NCBI GenBank assembly: GCA_949317995.1
Contig: OX439051.1
Span: forward strand, 37,265,250-37,329,249
DNA length: 64,000 nucleotides
From: Acholoe squamosa
Lineage: Eukaryota > Annelida > Polychaeta > Phyllodocida > Polynoidae
Direction of reading: 5' to 3'
Positions 11,830 to 23,144 of the stretch are shown here, one piece after another (position 1 is the first letter of the stretch; each line of letters starts with the position of its first letter). A model generated the notes under the pieces. The model was given only the letters and a program-made list of their open reading frames with translations. It did no database searches and was not told the origin of the DNA. A program made the translations under genes and the position numbers.

Positions 11830-12110
11830 TGACCCATCAAGGGAGAACACCCCTCTGCGAGGGATTTTTAATTCCCCATTTGACCACCAGGGAGCATTGG
11901 AGGGAAAATTTATTCTAAAATCCTTAAAAAAATACATGAAGCTAATTTTTGATGCAAAAATCAATGGGTTCATCTAAAATGTACCATTTTCGGTAGAAAT
12001 AGTCCATATTTGGATGTTAAAATGAACATTTTTCATGAGAAATCAACCTATATGCCTTTCCATGGTTGCCATGGCAACCATTCCAATTATCCAAATTTGC
12101 AGATTTTTAT
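11830..12110. repeat. Dispersed repeat with X-box palindrome, copy 1
   Basis: Matches 15655-15870 in the same orientation (CCATCAAG, TCTGCGRGGATTT, CCATTTTCGGTRGAAA, GTTGCCATGG). No reading frame is conserved between the copies. Confidence 0.6.
12062..12081. promoter_or_regulatory. Perfect 20-bp palindrome containing an RFX X-box
   Basis: ATGGTTGCCATGGCAACCAT equals its own reverse complement. GTTGCCATGGCAAC is the ideal X-box bound by RFX factors, known from ciliary gene promoters. It lies within a dispersed repeat and no gene is adjacent, so function is unproven. Confidence 0.45.
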
Positions 12111-13281
12111 GCCATTTTTTGGGGATACTCACCAAAAGCACAAAACTGAATACAGAAATGGAAAATTTCTTCTAGATAAAAATCTATGATAAAAATCAAT
12201 ATATTTTTATGTATTATTTATGGAAAAGGCTGATTTATTGTGTTTTTAGACATTATTATGGTTTATTATATATTTAGAGCTTAATCATTGATTTTTAGAT
12301 ATGAATAGCGATCTATGTTCAATGAGGGGTTCTGACATAACTACTAGGAACATTTACCTCAATGATGTCTCATTTTAAAGATCTTGACATGAACTTTAAT
12401 AATGAATTTCTCTGCAGAGGGGTATTTTGGCTTGAATGGTCACAGATGTTAAGTAAAATGTCTTTGTCAGAGGTAAGTCCTATTAATTCATTTTAAATCC
12501 ATCTCAGCAGCCCATTTCCAAAGCTAAGAAAAAGCTAGGAGCCATTTTAACATGGCCAAACCGTAATGTACCTGACTAAAAGCGAGCTGCTGCTATACGT
12601 CTTCCCAGTATTTTTGAAAATGCTAGAATATTTGGCCTATTGCTAAAACATAACTTGGTTGGCCTCTGAAGAAGCTTTTCATGCCTCAGGTGTCTCCTTG
12701 GAGAAATATTCACACATGGTCTGACCAAATCTTGGATACACTTAATGTAATGGCCTTATTCAAGACCAGGGCTTACTCAACACTAGGGTTACATTTTATT
12801 TTGAAATTACAATGCCCCTTTACCCCTGGTAGGTATTCAAAACGAGCTCCAATTCAAGACCTGTCACTTATGGTCGATAGGCATGACTTGTCATTTGAGC
12901 TGGATGGGGGCCAAAAATAAATATACTAGCAGATGTAAAAACATTTGTGTGTGTATACTACAGTGAATGGACGATAAGATCGATATATGGGGGTAGGTTA
13001 AATATGAGAACTAAAGGTACAGCACAGCAGCAAACTTTGACTGAAAAATGTGTGAGGGTGATTTGTCTCATGCCCTACCCTTGTGTTCAATGGTAGCCCT
13101 CTGCATTATCCAAAATTAAACTTTTATTCAATTTCATTATTGTTAATGAAAATAGACACCTTACCCTTTAGTATGAGCCTTAGAACACCTACATTGGCTT
13201 ATATTTTCCTCATTTTCTAGTCGGAGAAGAAATGATATGTTTTTGTGCAGTATAGCCAGGGCGTGAGACGAATCTCCCGGG
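12111..13281. other. Gene-free AT-rich spacer
   Basis: I see no gene, transposon boundary or RNA. Small open frames have no recognisable content. Confidence 0.55.
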
Positions 13282-13898
13282 TGTCAACGAACCGTTACAA
13301 GTCGAAGTTCTTTGATCCTTGTTTATTGCATGATGACAGAGTGTACATATAGGTGGTAACAATGATACACTTGCCAGCATGCAGGCTCTGCCCCTAAGCT
13401 CCTAGCTCAACCTGTCGTAGGTCCTAGATACTAGGGAGGTTGTACGTGGGATAATGTGAGTAGAAAAGATGATTGCTGGGGGCTGCTCACCAGTCTTATA
13501 TACCTAGGTGAGGAGCTCACAGGGTGATGAAATGTACCGGTAGGAGCAGGTCAGATCTAGTTGGGTCTGGTCAGATTTGACACGTCGCCATACCTTGTAA
13601 TGATTCTATTTATAAGTGGACGAATCAGGATGAAGGGAGATTGTGGAATTTCCCTGCATCCTAGAAATGCATCCACAGGTATATCGGTATGTTGTGATAC
13701 TCCCAGTGAGTCAGTGCCCAGAAATGGGATAGGTCCGTCTCTCACAACATCCTTGTATGGGTGATGTAAGAGCAGCTCACTGTACAGACTGGGGTGGGGA
13801 TGAGCTGTGAGATTTTGTGAGCAGGTTCTGAGCACATGTGGCGAAGTATTTGATAAATGTGTAAAATAATGAATAATACCCAGAATGGTCCATTGACA
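13282..13898 (-). mobile_element. Solo LTR (minus strand)
   Basis: The ends are TGTCAA (13282-13287) and TTGACA (13893-13898), inverted and TG/CA-bounded. Both sides carry CGGG (13278-13281 and 13899-13902), a likely target duplication. Read on the minus strand it has a TATA box TATATAAG (13495-13502) and a downstream AATAAA (13322-13327), in the order expected for U3-R-U5. Length 617 bp with no internal element, hence solo. Similar 20-bp sequences also lie just outside both ends. Confidence 0.65.
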
Positions 13899-14343
13899 CG
13901 GGCATGAGACGATTCCCCCTTTCATTATGATAGCTATATGTCTGGCTATGGTGGTAGTCCACCGATAGTGGGCACTTGGGTATTTTTTGGACTTTTTTGG
14001 ATACAGGGGACTGTAGAATAAAAAGTGATTAACTATTCTTCTTATTTGTGGTTTTATTTAAAAGAAAACACCTTGGGCTTCAAAAGAAGGGCAAATTTGT
14101 GTATATCGGCCTGCTATTTTTTTTAGATATGGTAGGCCAAAGTTGAAAAATAGCCAAAAGTTGCCTTTTTTTCAATTTCCACCTCATTCCAGGCTCTATA
14201 CCATCAAGTCAAGCAGCAACAGACCAATATAATATTATCTATTCCTTAGTGGGGGGGTCCTATCTAAAACTTTCATGTGGTTTGGAGGTACTCTGGTTGG
14301 CATTCTTTTTCCCCTGTTCATTTTTGTAACCAAATACAGTTGA
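13899..14343. other. Gene-free spacer
   Basis: AT-rich with T-runs. No feature seen apart from the imperfect copy at 13900-13919 of the sequence that flanks the left side of the solo LTR. Confidence 0.5.
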
Positions 14344-14540
14344 TGTAATGGGCGTGAGCAAAATAAAAGTACACTGGTGGACCTACTAAAACACTATCCT
14401 CAATCTTCTTATTTCCCACCAAGATTAGGGTTATCATAGGGTTTTTTTTTCTGGTACAGAAGCTTAGGGTCTACTTGCAGGCATGACTTTGCAATACATA
14501 TTCAAGTATTTTCAAGTCAATTTTGCTCACGTCCATTACA
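14344..14540. mobile_element. Short TIR element (TGTAATGGGCGTGAGC ends), copy 1
   Basis: The left end TGTAATGGGCGTGAGCAAAA is matched by an inverted right end TTTTGCTCACGTCCATTACA with a single mismatch. At 197 bp and without coding content, it is a MITE-like element. Confidence 0.65.
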
Positions 14541-14688
14541 TTCATATTTCTGCATCCAGGACAAATACTATCAAAGTTTTCTTTCTTTCAACCAGCCTTA
14601 CATGAAGATCTATTGTTAATAAGTCAATTTTAAAAAAAAAAGTCTCTACTTGTCTTGGTTATGCTAAACAGAGGGGTCAACTGACAGA

Positions 14689-14964
14689 TGTAATGGGAGT
14701 GAGTGTAATGGGCATGAGCGTAATGGGCATGAGTAAAATGCAGTACAAGAATGTTGGCAGGCTGGATGCATTCCAAATGCATCCTATATGTATTCTTAAA
14801 TTATTTCTATTGCCTACATCAATGCTGGTTGAGGTTATATTACTGATTGGCTGTCATTGTGTTTCTTTGGGACCTTTTGTCAAATATCCTAACTGAGAAT
14901 TATGTAGTTCTGACAAATATTTCTGTGATTGAGAGAACGATTCATTTTGCTAACGCCCATTACA
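14689..14964. mobile_element. Short TIR element of the same family with a triplicated left end
   Basis: The left end carries three tandem 15-16 bp units of TGTAATGGGMRTGAG (14689-14703, 14704-14719, 14720-14734). The inverted right end TTTTGCTAACGCCCATTACA ends at 14964. It belongs with the element at 14344-14540. Confidence 0.6.
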
Positions 14965-15654
14965 ATTTCATAATTTTGAATATTTGCAATAAAAACTGAC
15001 CACTTGGGAGTTAGTGACCTGAATGAACCTTTCCAAAGAGCCAAGATATAGGGCCACAATAAAATTAAGTTTCATGATCTACCTCTGAGTTTTCAAAAGT
15101 CACCTTCTACCATGGACAAGTGCCCACTTTCAGTGGAATGCCCCATCTATGGTATGCCATTTTATTTGAAGACATCAAAACTATATACATTTGGTGGAAG
15201 AATGTGCATTTTGTGGGTAGTTGGGCATTGTGGATTCTTCATATAAGCACAGTTGCATACTTTTGCACTTCACTTTTCAGTGACTCCATTACCTCTAAAT
15301 GAAGCCAACTGAGAGAGAGATGAGAGAGACTCCCAGAGTCTCTATAGAGCTCTAGTGCAAAATCCACAGAGACTTCACACAGGTATGTAAGATCAATGTG
15401 TTGCCTCAGGGCTATTGGTCAGTCACACAAAAGTCATGCCTACTGACAGGATTAGGCACAGAAGCATCTGACTCAGGTCAATGGGCACAAGAGGGGAGGG
15501 CAGTGCCTAAGGGCCAGGACAGATCCTGGTGCGTGCATGGACCCTTGTGTTACATATCTGAACATGAATGAAGCGAATGGTCACCTTTATTGTTATGTCC
15601 CCTTCCTGTATTGTGAGTGAGAGCCTTAGCCACCTGTAGGGCATTTCACTACCG
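14965..15654. other. Gene-free spacer
   Basis: Contains a short GA-rich stretch near 15310-15330. No gene or repeat boundary seen. Confidence 0.5.
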
Positions 15655-15870
15655 GTGAACCATCAAGCAGAGATGGGGGTTTCTGCGGGATTTGGTACTT
15701 GATTTAGCCATGGTGGTACCACTATAGGCTAGAATAGGAATAGGTAAAACTACCTGAATGTTCCATTTTCGGTGGAAAGGTTCCAGTTTTGGCATGCAAA
15801 AAGAATATTTTGGCCCTAAATAGGCATTTTTGTTCATTTCTGTTGCCATGGAAACTTGATTTTTATTCTA
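15655..15870. repeat. Dispersed repeat with X-box remnant, copy 2
   Basis: Second copy of the 11830-12110 repeat. Here the palindrome is degraded to GTTGCCATGGAAAC, so only half of the X-box symmetry remains. Confidence 0.6.
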
Positions 15871-15921
15871 AATAGGGAAATCAATGATCCCATTTGAAGG
15901 AAAGTTTCACAAGTTTAACTG

Positions 15922-16130
15922 TAGCCTTGTGTCCACATGACGACAAAAAACACTTTTGTCGGCCGATATTTGAAAAGTCAGCCGACAAAAGTACTTTTGC
16001 CACCCTATTTTAGTGATAATATCTAACATGTTTGATTTTTATCGTCGGAAATGGATGACAATTTAAGTGGTTTTATTGCCGAGAATTTTGTCAGCACCAA
16101 ACTTTATCGCCACATGGACACACAGCTTAT
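15922..16130. mobile_element. TIR element with TGTGTCCACATG-type ends
   Basis: The left TIR includes TTGTGTCCACATGACGACAA and the right TIR the inverse TATCGCCACATGGACACACA, with a few mismatches. About 209 bp with GTCGG/CCGAC motifs inside. Non-coding MITE; superfamily and target duplication are not clear. Confidence 0.55.
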
Positions 16131-16803
16131 GGTGAAAACAGACTGAAAATACAATTTCTAGATGAAAGGTTATGGACAAAAGAATGTATACAAGGTTTAC
16201 TAATGTAGCTAGTTAGGATCAATTATGCAAATTATAATCATATAATCATGACCAATAAGACATAGAGCTTTTTGACATTAATTATCCCTCATAAACCTCA
16301 GTCAGTTTTCAGGATTCACACGGTAAACAAAAGTTGGTCCTGTGCTTACAGCATCAGAATTGAATTGATTGGTAAGTACCCGTTTTAATGCTTCAAATAA
16401 CTTCCCACTACTTGAGAAGCATAATAAATATATGTTCTTCAACTGTGGGTCCCCCTGGAACTATCAGTTTTTAGCAGAATTTTAGTTATAAAGGGTGTTA
16501 TGCTACCAGCCTTAGTCTGGCATGACCCCAGGAACTAGGTCACAGTGAGTCCCTCCTCCTGGGCAGCCCTGGTTTGGACTCACTTGCACCCCTGGTGCTA
16601 AAATGTTCAAATTCTAGCCATTTTAAGCCTATTCTGGTCAACCTCTTGCCCCCTGGCACCTAATAGATCAGGATTTGGTGGGTTATTAGCTACTTTTCCG
16701 GCCTATATGCTCGGAATCGTTCTACAAATAGCTCAGTAGACCTCGTCCCCAAATGACCTATGCTGGAGGGACATGCCTTATACCCAGTCTCGCTAGGCCT
16801 CCT
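16131..16803. other. Gene-free spacer
   Basis: I see nothing coding; GC content rises toward the tRNA-like relic. Confidence 0.5.
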
Positions 16804-16914
16804 GCCCCAGTGGCCGAGCGGGCTAAGGCGCTGGACTAGTTCCTCCATCTGCCGCGTGGCAGGGGAGGCGCCACCATCATTCTAGAGATCGTGTGTTCGA
16901 ACCCTGCTGAAGGC
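16804..16914 (+). pseudogene. tRNA-Leu/Ser-like relic or tRNA-derived SINE head
   Basis: An A box TGGCCGAGCGG (16811-16821) and a B box GTTCGAACC (16895-16903) are in the right order. The D-arm continuation CTAAGGCGCTGGACT and a long variable region are like class II tRNAs (Leu/Ser). The acceptor stem pairs in only about four of seven positions and the T stem is imperfect, so a functional tRNA is unlikely. It is a tRNA pseudogene or the head of a SINE; no tail repeat is obvious. Confidence 0.55.
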
Positions 16915-17961
16915 ACTGTGTGGCAGCCATGTTTCGTCCTACATTGACAATGGCTTTAGGAGATCACCGACATGGTGAGCCCCATCATACCTCCACCACT
17001 GTGGATGGCTTTTCCAGAGGTTTGAAAGAAGTTCCTTCTGTATGCGATGGCCTGATTCCTATGCACCTTACATCCCGCCTCTTTTGGGGCATTATTTGTG
17101 CTGGTTTAAAGTGGTTTAAAGAGAAATGCTGCCCAGTACACAGCAGCCACCTTGTGGCAGAAATCAGAGCCCATCAGGTAACTATTTTCATAACAATTCT
17201 CACCCTAAAATGGACCACTTTACCTGTACATATTTTTTTTAGCTCATTTCCTATCACTCTAGATACAGAAAAGATATTTATATGTCATTTGAACTCCCAT
17301 AGGGTCTCATAGTTAAGGGAAAATTAATATTTTTGAAAAATTCATAACTTTTTAATTTCAACTGTGACCCCCCATTTTTCTTTCTTCAAAATGATTGTTT
17401 GTATAGATTTCCTCTTTCAATCCAGTGAGTCTTGTGGAAAAAATCAGTAGAGGGTCAGTACATATTGGACATGATATGAAAAAAGAGTTTTACCATTTGT
17501 TTCTATAGTTAAGGTGTCTCACACTTAAATTGTCATACTGTAAAAGTAAGTACCCCGACATAGGGATTTTTTTTGCACTCTCTTATTGTTTATGTATACA
17601 TCAAACTAACATAGTCCAGAGTTATTTGAGATAATCAGCAGCAGAACCAATTCCTGGCATGTGGTAGTGTTTGACTTTAAAGCGTTTCAAACCTTCATTT
17701 GTTGCTTTTGGCTTAGTTATAGGTTTTACAATGATTACTTATTAAATTATTTAATATTTACACTCTCTTTTTCTTTTACAGATTATGAGTGGTAGGAGAT
17801 CAACCAAGCGTGCTACTTGTAGCCATGCTATGAGCAAGGATGGTTCTGAGAGTGGGGACCGGGATGCTACCACTGACACCCCGACCACTACTGGCACCAG
17901 TGCAGTCACTACTGACACTCAGAGCACTGGCACTGGGGGTGACACAGCTGTGCCAACAGGG
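16915..17961. other. Unclassified sequence upstream of the DIRS-like fragment
   Basis: No recognised gene. Part of it (about 17145-17520) resembles the inside of the TTAA-flanked element at 50707-51253 (GTGACCCCCYA...TTTT, CATAGTTAAG), so it may be an old relative. A polypyrimidine tract with CAG at 17765-17780 precedes a short Ser/Thr-rich frame (17785-18000) whose end runs into the RT fragment. Confidence 0.4.
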
Positions 17962-18231
17962 CTTGACTCATGGACATGGGTGTTTCCAGTATATAGATGA
18001 CTCATTTATACACAGGGAAACAGAATCACAATGTAGGGAAACGACCAATGAGCTAGCACATAAACTAGACAGGTTAGGGTTCATAGTACACACAGAAAAA
18101 TAAGTGTTTGCACCCACATAAAACCTAATCTTCTTAGGTTTCCGCATCGATTCTGTAAGCATGACTGTTTGGCCCACTCAAGAAAAAGTTGAGAAATTAA
18201 GGGTTTGGAGAGAGAAAAGCCTTGTGCTTTA
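17962..18231 (+). pseudogene. DIRS-like RT, C-terminal fragment
   Basis: The frame carries CFQYIDDSF (catalytic YIDD), a helix-rich segment NELAHKLDRLGFIV, TAA at 18101-18103 and TAA at 18116-18118 (both plausibly decayed CAA), then NLIFLGFRIDS and TQEKVEKLR before a terminal TAA. This is the end of an RT palm and thumb; the fingers and N-terminal palm are absent. The enzyme would copy element RNA; this copy is dead. Confidence 0.75.
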
Positions 18232-18424
18232 AGAAGAACAAAAATAATTTTGATGCGCTCATGATAATAGGCGAAGCAGGACTGGATGACATATCCTTTT
18301 GGCTGGAACACCTCCCCACAGTGTCTCAACGCATCTGCAACAAGGGTGCAGATTTTGAAATGATAAAAGATGTGACATGTACTGGGAAAAGGGGTCTTAG
18401 GAACCTCTGCACTAAGCCCCATTT

Positions 18425-18798
18425 TCGCAGATCGTGTCACAGATGTCTCTGGAACAGGATGGGTTGCGCACAGGGGCACCACATCCACTAAAGGCATATG
18501 GAAAGCAGAGGAGGTGAGACTCCACAGTAACATCCACAAGCTCACCGCCATAAAGTTAGGGCTCGAAGCACTGGTCCCAGAATGCAGGGTGAGTGTAAGA
18601 ATTAGAACAGACAACACCACTTCATTAGCTTATGTCAGAAAAATGGGGGGAGTTAAGTCTAAAAAGTGTAACCAAATTGCCAAGGAAATTTGGGAATGGT
18701 GCGAAGAAAGCGATATGTGACTAACCATAAATCATATGCCGGATAAAGCCAATGTTCTGGCAGATTACTTGTCTAGACATTCTTTAAGTGGGAACTAA
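18425..18798 (+). pseudogene. DIRS-like RNase H
   Basis: TDVSGTGWVAH (about 18436-18470) gives the first catalytic Asp. HKLTAIKLGLEAL follows, then RTDNTTSLAYVRKMGG with the next Asp, then NVLADYLSRH with the last Asp. TGA at 18718-18720 interrupts it, probably a changed TGG because relatives carry Trp there. RNase H removes template RNA during reverse transcription. Confidence 0.75.
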
Positions 18799-18799
18799 G

Positions 18800-19076
18800 T
18801 GTTAACCTGTTTAAAAAGGTGTGTAGCATCTTCGGGAAGCCAGAAGTTGATTTGTTCGCTTCTCGAGCAAAGAAAAAGCTAGAAACTTTCGTCTCCTGGG
18901 GATCACAACCAGGTGCCTGGGAGATTGATGCCATGTCAATAACCTGGAAGAATAACTTTATGTATATTTTTCCTACTTTCAGTCTCCTGGGTTCCATCAT
19001 ACAATGGATTTGCCTGGAACAAGTGAGAGCCATCCTGGTAACACCAGACTGGCCAGGGCAGCCTGGGTAAAGGGGC
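18800..19076 (+). pseudogene. DIRS-like region with VDLFASR motif
   Basis: FGKPEVDLFASRAKKKLE, then PGAWEIDAMSITW, a FPTFSLLG stretch and VTPDWPGQPG. This set of conserved words follows RNase H in DIRS1/PAT-type elements, where it has been linked to a methyltransferase-like domain. The frame closes early. It supports DIRS rather than Ngaro assignment. Confidence 0.65.
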
Positions 19077-19269
19077 CTGCAAAGGCCCGTGTGGAGAGGA
19101 CTCAGATTCAGGAAGGCAAAAGGGAACCTGTGCCATCTGGGGAAGCCATCCAACAAAGAGTGTCTGGCAACAACACCTCTGGTAATCTTTCAGACATTCT
19201 AGAAATAGAACAGGGCTTTAGCGGCAATGCCATCTTGCTTATTACACAAGTCCATTGACCCACAACACG

Positions 19270-19620
19270 ATAGACATAAAACACCTACTTCAGAAAATGG
19301 TATGCCTTCTGTGCAGACACTGAGACTCCCATCCTACAACCCACTATCCAACAGGTCTGCAGCTTCTTAGCTAGACTAGCAAAGAGTGGTTACAGTGCAC
19401 TAAATGCAGCTCGCTGCACCTTATGGGCTGTATTAGGTAACGTCCAGGACCAGGCGGTAGGCCAGCACCCATATACTAATCTACTACTAAAAGGAGCTTA
19501 CAAGATGAAGCCCCCCAGCCCCTAGGTATTAAGAGTTCTGGGATGTTAGGAGGGTTTTGGACCTCCTCCAAGCCTGGGACAATGCTACTATCACCCTTAA
19601 CCTTTTTGTGCCCAGAATTA
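19270..19620 (+). pseudogene. DIRS-like tyrosine recombinase, N-terminal fragment
   Basis: The + strand translation gives WYAFCADTETPI, VCSFLARLAKSGYSALNAAR and LLLKGAYKMKPP, then (after a frame change) WDVRRVLDLLQAWDNA. This matches the N-terminal helical domain of DIRS tyrosine recombinases. The catalytic Arg, His-x-x-Arg and Tyr region is missing, so the fragment is truncated at its 3' end. Confidence 0.6.
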
Positions 19621-21884
19621 TTTGAAGATTTTACTATTTCACAATTATATCAATTTGTTTATAAGACCATGTGTTATTCTGACCTTCTCTTTTGATATGG
19701 GGGCAGCATTACATTTTCTGAATACTTATAACTCAATGAAGACTTTAAGTCAAGGATGTGACATTTCTGGTCAGGTCTGGTAACCATAGTTACTGAAACA
19801 TTCCTTTTGTTGTCATTTGTTGGAATTCGGTCTCTCTTGGGCAATATCTATGTCCGTATTCCTGCAATCTTGGGCCATACAGAACATTCAAAGCTGATTC
19901 TGTCTGCATGTATACAGCAAATTAGATGGTTGTATCGTAGCTGGGAAGTCATGGCTATTCTAAAGATGTCTAACTTTGCATTTTGGACCAGTAGAAGGTT
20001 GTGAATGATAATTTCCTTCAATATACATGCATTTAAGCCCAAAACCGCGCTTTAAAGCACGCTTGGGCACCTAGGGGTTAAGGAACTCTCTATGATGCCA
20101 CATTGCTCCTACTGGTGATGTCACAAAGGGGCCAAACCATTGTCAGCCTCTCTATCAAAGACCTATAAATGGGAGACAAGGCAGTTTTCAAAATGCCCAA
20201 ACTCCTGAAGTCAAACAGGTTGGGGCACCCTCTTAATACGATCATCTTAATTCTTCCTTTACTGATTATGCCAAAACCAAGTCCAGCATGGCCATTGCAG
20301 AGACTACAATGCTGGACCATTCTGAATTGACCTGCTGTAGGGCTGGCATGATGTATATATAGATGTAGCGCATGTGACTAACTCCCCAGGACCTTGTTTC
20401 AATAGTTTCTATGACAGGTCCAGCCACCTACGACTTGAGATGGCCCAAATCTTACCAGGTGATCATAGGATTTTGGCCATAGTGACCAAATAACAGACTA
20501 CATTACTGGGTGATCGTACTGCCTGCTGGCTAAATAGCCTCCACAGCAGTGACTCAATAGGGGAGCCTGGTATGACAGCCCTCTGTGTGAATAATTAGTG
20601 GGTAGTCATAACTGTTGCCCTTTGCACTCTTTTCATCAAAGGTACCCAATCTGCTGTCTTTCCTGTGTAACCATTATAATACTCTATATATAGAGTAGTG
20701 ATCTAAAAGGTCATCAACCCATACCACTCATAGAGGTCGATGGGTCTTACTTTATATGGCATGGTGCAAGTTCAGCGAACTGCTACCAGACTATAGTGTC
20801 TGGAAAACCGTCATCATTGCAGGTAGAAGGTAAGTTTCCATGTCCCTTGAGTATAAAAAAAACATCTATCTCTATTTTATTTTGTTCATTATCCACTCAG
20901 GATAGCGGATGGCAATGAACCACTATTATGACCTATATGCACAGAAAATGTACAAGCTCCAGAACTTGTCAATACTGACGACCTTAGGTCCTCAGGTTGA
21001 CAAAGCTTAGGTCATCATGGGGTTGTCAAGCTGACAACTCCAAGTCGTCACTGAAGACCTAAAGTTGTGACGACCTAAATTCATCATTTAATCTGCCCTC
21101 TACAGCCATAATGCCCTGCATAGAAACTGCATATTCATCGATTTTGTTTTTGTAAATAATTTTGTACCCCACCTCCATTAGACAGTGTTTATTAGGGTTT
21201 CATTTCTAAGTGTTGTGTAAGCATTATTCTCTACATGTAGGCAAGTATATTTTGAATACCATGGACCTCTCAGAGGACCCAGAGAAGACCCATAGTCTGA
21301 CATGTAGGCACTCAATGAATAAGGACTTATAATCAAGTACTATCCATAAGAGAGGTGTCATTATTGGAATAATCTATTTTCTTTGCTACACTTTTACTTA
21401 GATATTCCTATCTCTTTACAGATGCATCTGTATCAAATAATGGTTTTATTTCCCGGGATTTGAGTGTGAGAAGATATTTTAAATAAAAGTACATATTCTT
21501 CATTGGGTCCAGGTGGGATCACCGATATACTTTTACTGCAGCCCTGTACTCACTTGAACAAGGGAGTGCTAACAAGACCAAGGGGGAGGTATGACTGGTC
21601 ACTAATTAGCCAATAGTGGCTCCTATGACTTGGTACTATGACTTCATTGAAGTCAGCAGTTGAATAAATAGCAGATCTTATTTCCTATACCTCCCACTAC
21701 GATTTGAGGGCATCCTGTCGTAGCAACTATTGAAACACAATCCAGGGCTGCAGTCATGCACCACCATGACCAATTACAACGAGGCATCAATCTTCTATTA
21801 AAGGGCTAATATTGTAGGATAGTGTTTTGTCACCCCTTTGGAATTTACTATTCAAGATTCCTGAACACAGGTGCAACCTCCATA
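19621..21884. other. Gene-free spacer
   Basis: Contains a run of GACGACCTAAGGTC-like and TTGTCA-like inverted motifs at about 20967-21085 and a fragment resembling the CTACGATTTGAG MITE at about 21690-21725. No coding sequence is recognised. Confidence 0.5.
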
Positions 21885-22075
21885 TTGAGGAAAGTTGATA
21901 GTCTTGGTGTCAGTGAGTGTTACCGGTTATGGCTTGTCATTGTTTGTGTCATAAAAGCACCCTCTGGGCCTGCCAGTAATGTCTGGAGGCTGATCAGCAT
22001 GTGATGGCTTTGTCACTACACCATCACTCTGTTACCTAATCAGCCACAATTTACCCCTTGGTCAACACATGTGGA
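21885..22075. repeat. Extra copy of a duplicated-unit module
   Basis: GGTGTCAGTGAGTGTTA, GGCTTGTCA, GTGTCATAAAAGCACCCT and GTCACTACACCATCACT match 26085-26230 and 42510-42650 in the same order and orientation. It is an outlying copy of a module of units A and B. Confidence 0.65.
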
Positions 22076-23144
22076 TTGGTACTGAAGTGGTGAGGGTGTT
22101 TGGCCAGATAGTGGGAGGGGAAAACATTTTCTCTAAATATTTCACTGGTCATGAATTGTTGGAGACTTCATGTAAATATCCTCTGGATGTCTAGCATGCT
22201 ACAACTGGACACAGTCAATCTGACCTTTTAGAAGGTTGCAGTCATCCAGAATAGTGGTACTACATGGCCCCTATGTTTCAAAAGGAGTGTGGGAAATGAA
22301 CACTTGAGTCTATTGTTATTTGACAAAAGTTCCTATGACTGCCCTATACAACTGTACAACATGCACTCTCACACCTGACTGAAAAAAGGACTCCCACAAG
22401 CCTAATAGATGCTCTTGTTTTATCATAAAAGAACCCTTATCTGTGCCCAGTTGGTTCATCAATTGTTATTGTCAATTATAGAACATACCTTTTAAGTACA
22501 ATAACCTAGGCATATATCATTATTTGGGAGGTGTATGGATGTTTGACATTTACCAGAACAATTCATGTACTTTATCAGAACATGACACTCCCAAGCTTAT
22601 TCAGTATTAGGGTGCAGTGTGAATGCAGAGTATGAGAGACATATTTGGGCTATACAGGTAGTGCAAACTTTCAAACATGTACAGGCCCTTCTAGTAATAA
22701 TTATGACAATGCCAACTAGAAAGATGTAGAGAAAGCTGTGCAAATTGCCCATAATCACAGAGGTGTAATTGCTAATAATATTGCAAGTCCCTATGTCAGA
22801 AACCAACAGATTCCCCAACAGGTACTCCTGATGCAACGGTTGAGAGTTGATGAACTGAAATTATTAGCCTGACAGATCCCATAAAAGTGGATGATCTACT
22901 CCAAGGTATAGTAGGGTCCTTTTTCCAGTACTTCTTAATACATTGTAGCTAATGGCAACTGGCTATACTTACAGCTTTTTACATCCTACTCCAAGAGTTT
23001 GGAATACATTTTAAGATTGTTAAGCTGTTTGGATTCAACCTGATTAATATTGTTATGTTCATTAATGTTGATTGACATAGAGTATAGAATCTAAGATTTA
23101 TGGCTGTGTATGTGGAATACCGTTCAGTATTATGTCAACAACTG
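22076..23144. other. Gene-free spacer
   Basis: AT-rich; nothing recognised. Confidence 0.5.

Larger units (their letters stand above)
17960..19620 (+). mobile_element. DIRS-like tyrosine-recombinase retrotransposon fragment
   Basis: Four consecutive protein regions in element order: RT end (YIDD), RNase H, a VDLFASR-containing region and the N-terminal part of a tyrosine recombinase. All are interrupted by stops and shifts. The VDLFASR region, typical of DIRS1/PAT-type elements, is absent from the two Ngaro-like elements in this window, so this is a different lineage. The recombinase catalytic domain and terminal repeats are missing. Confidence 0.75.

Noticed and set aside
17765..17785. Polypyrimidine tract with CAG as the start of a host exon
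   Set aside because: The following frame is short, Ser/Thr-rich and runs into a decayed DIRS fragment; no partner exon is recognisable.
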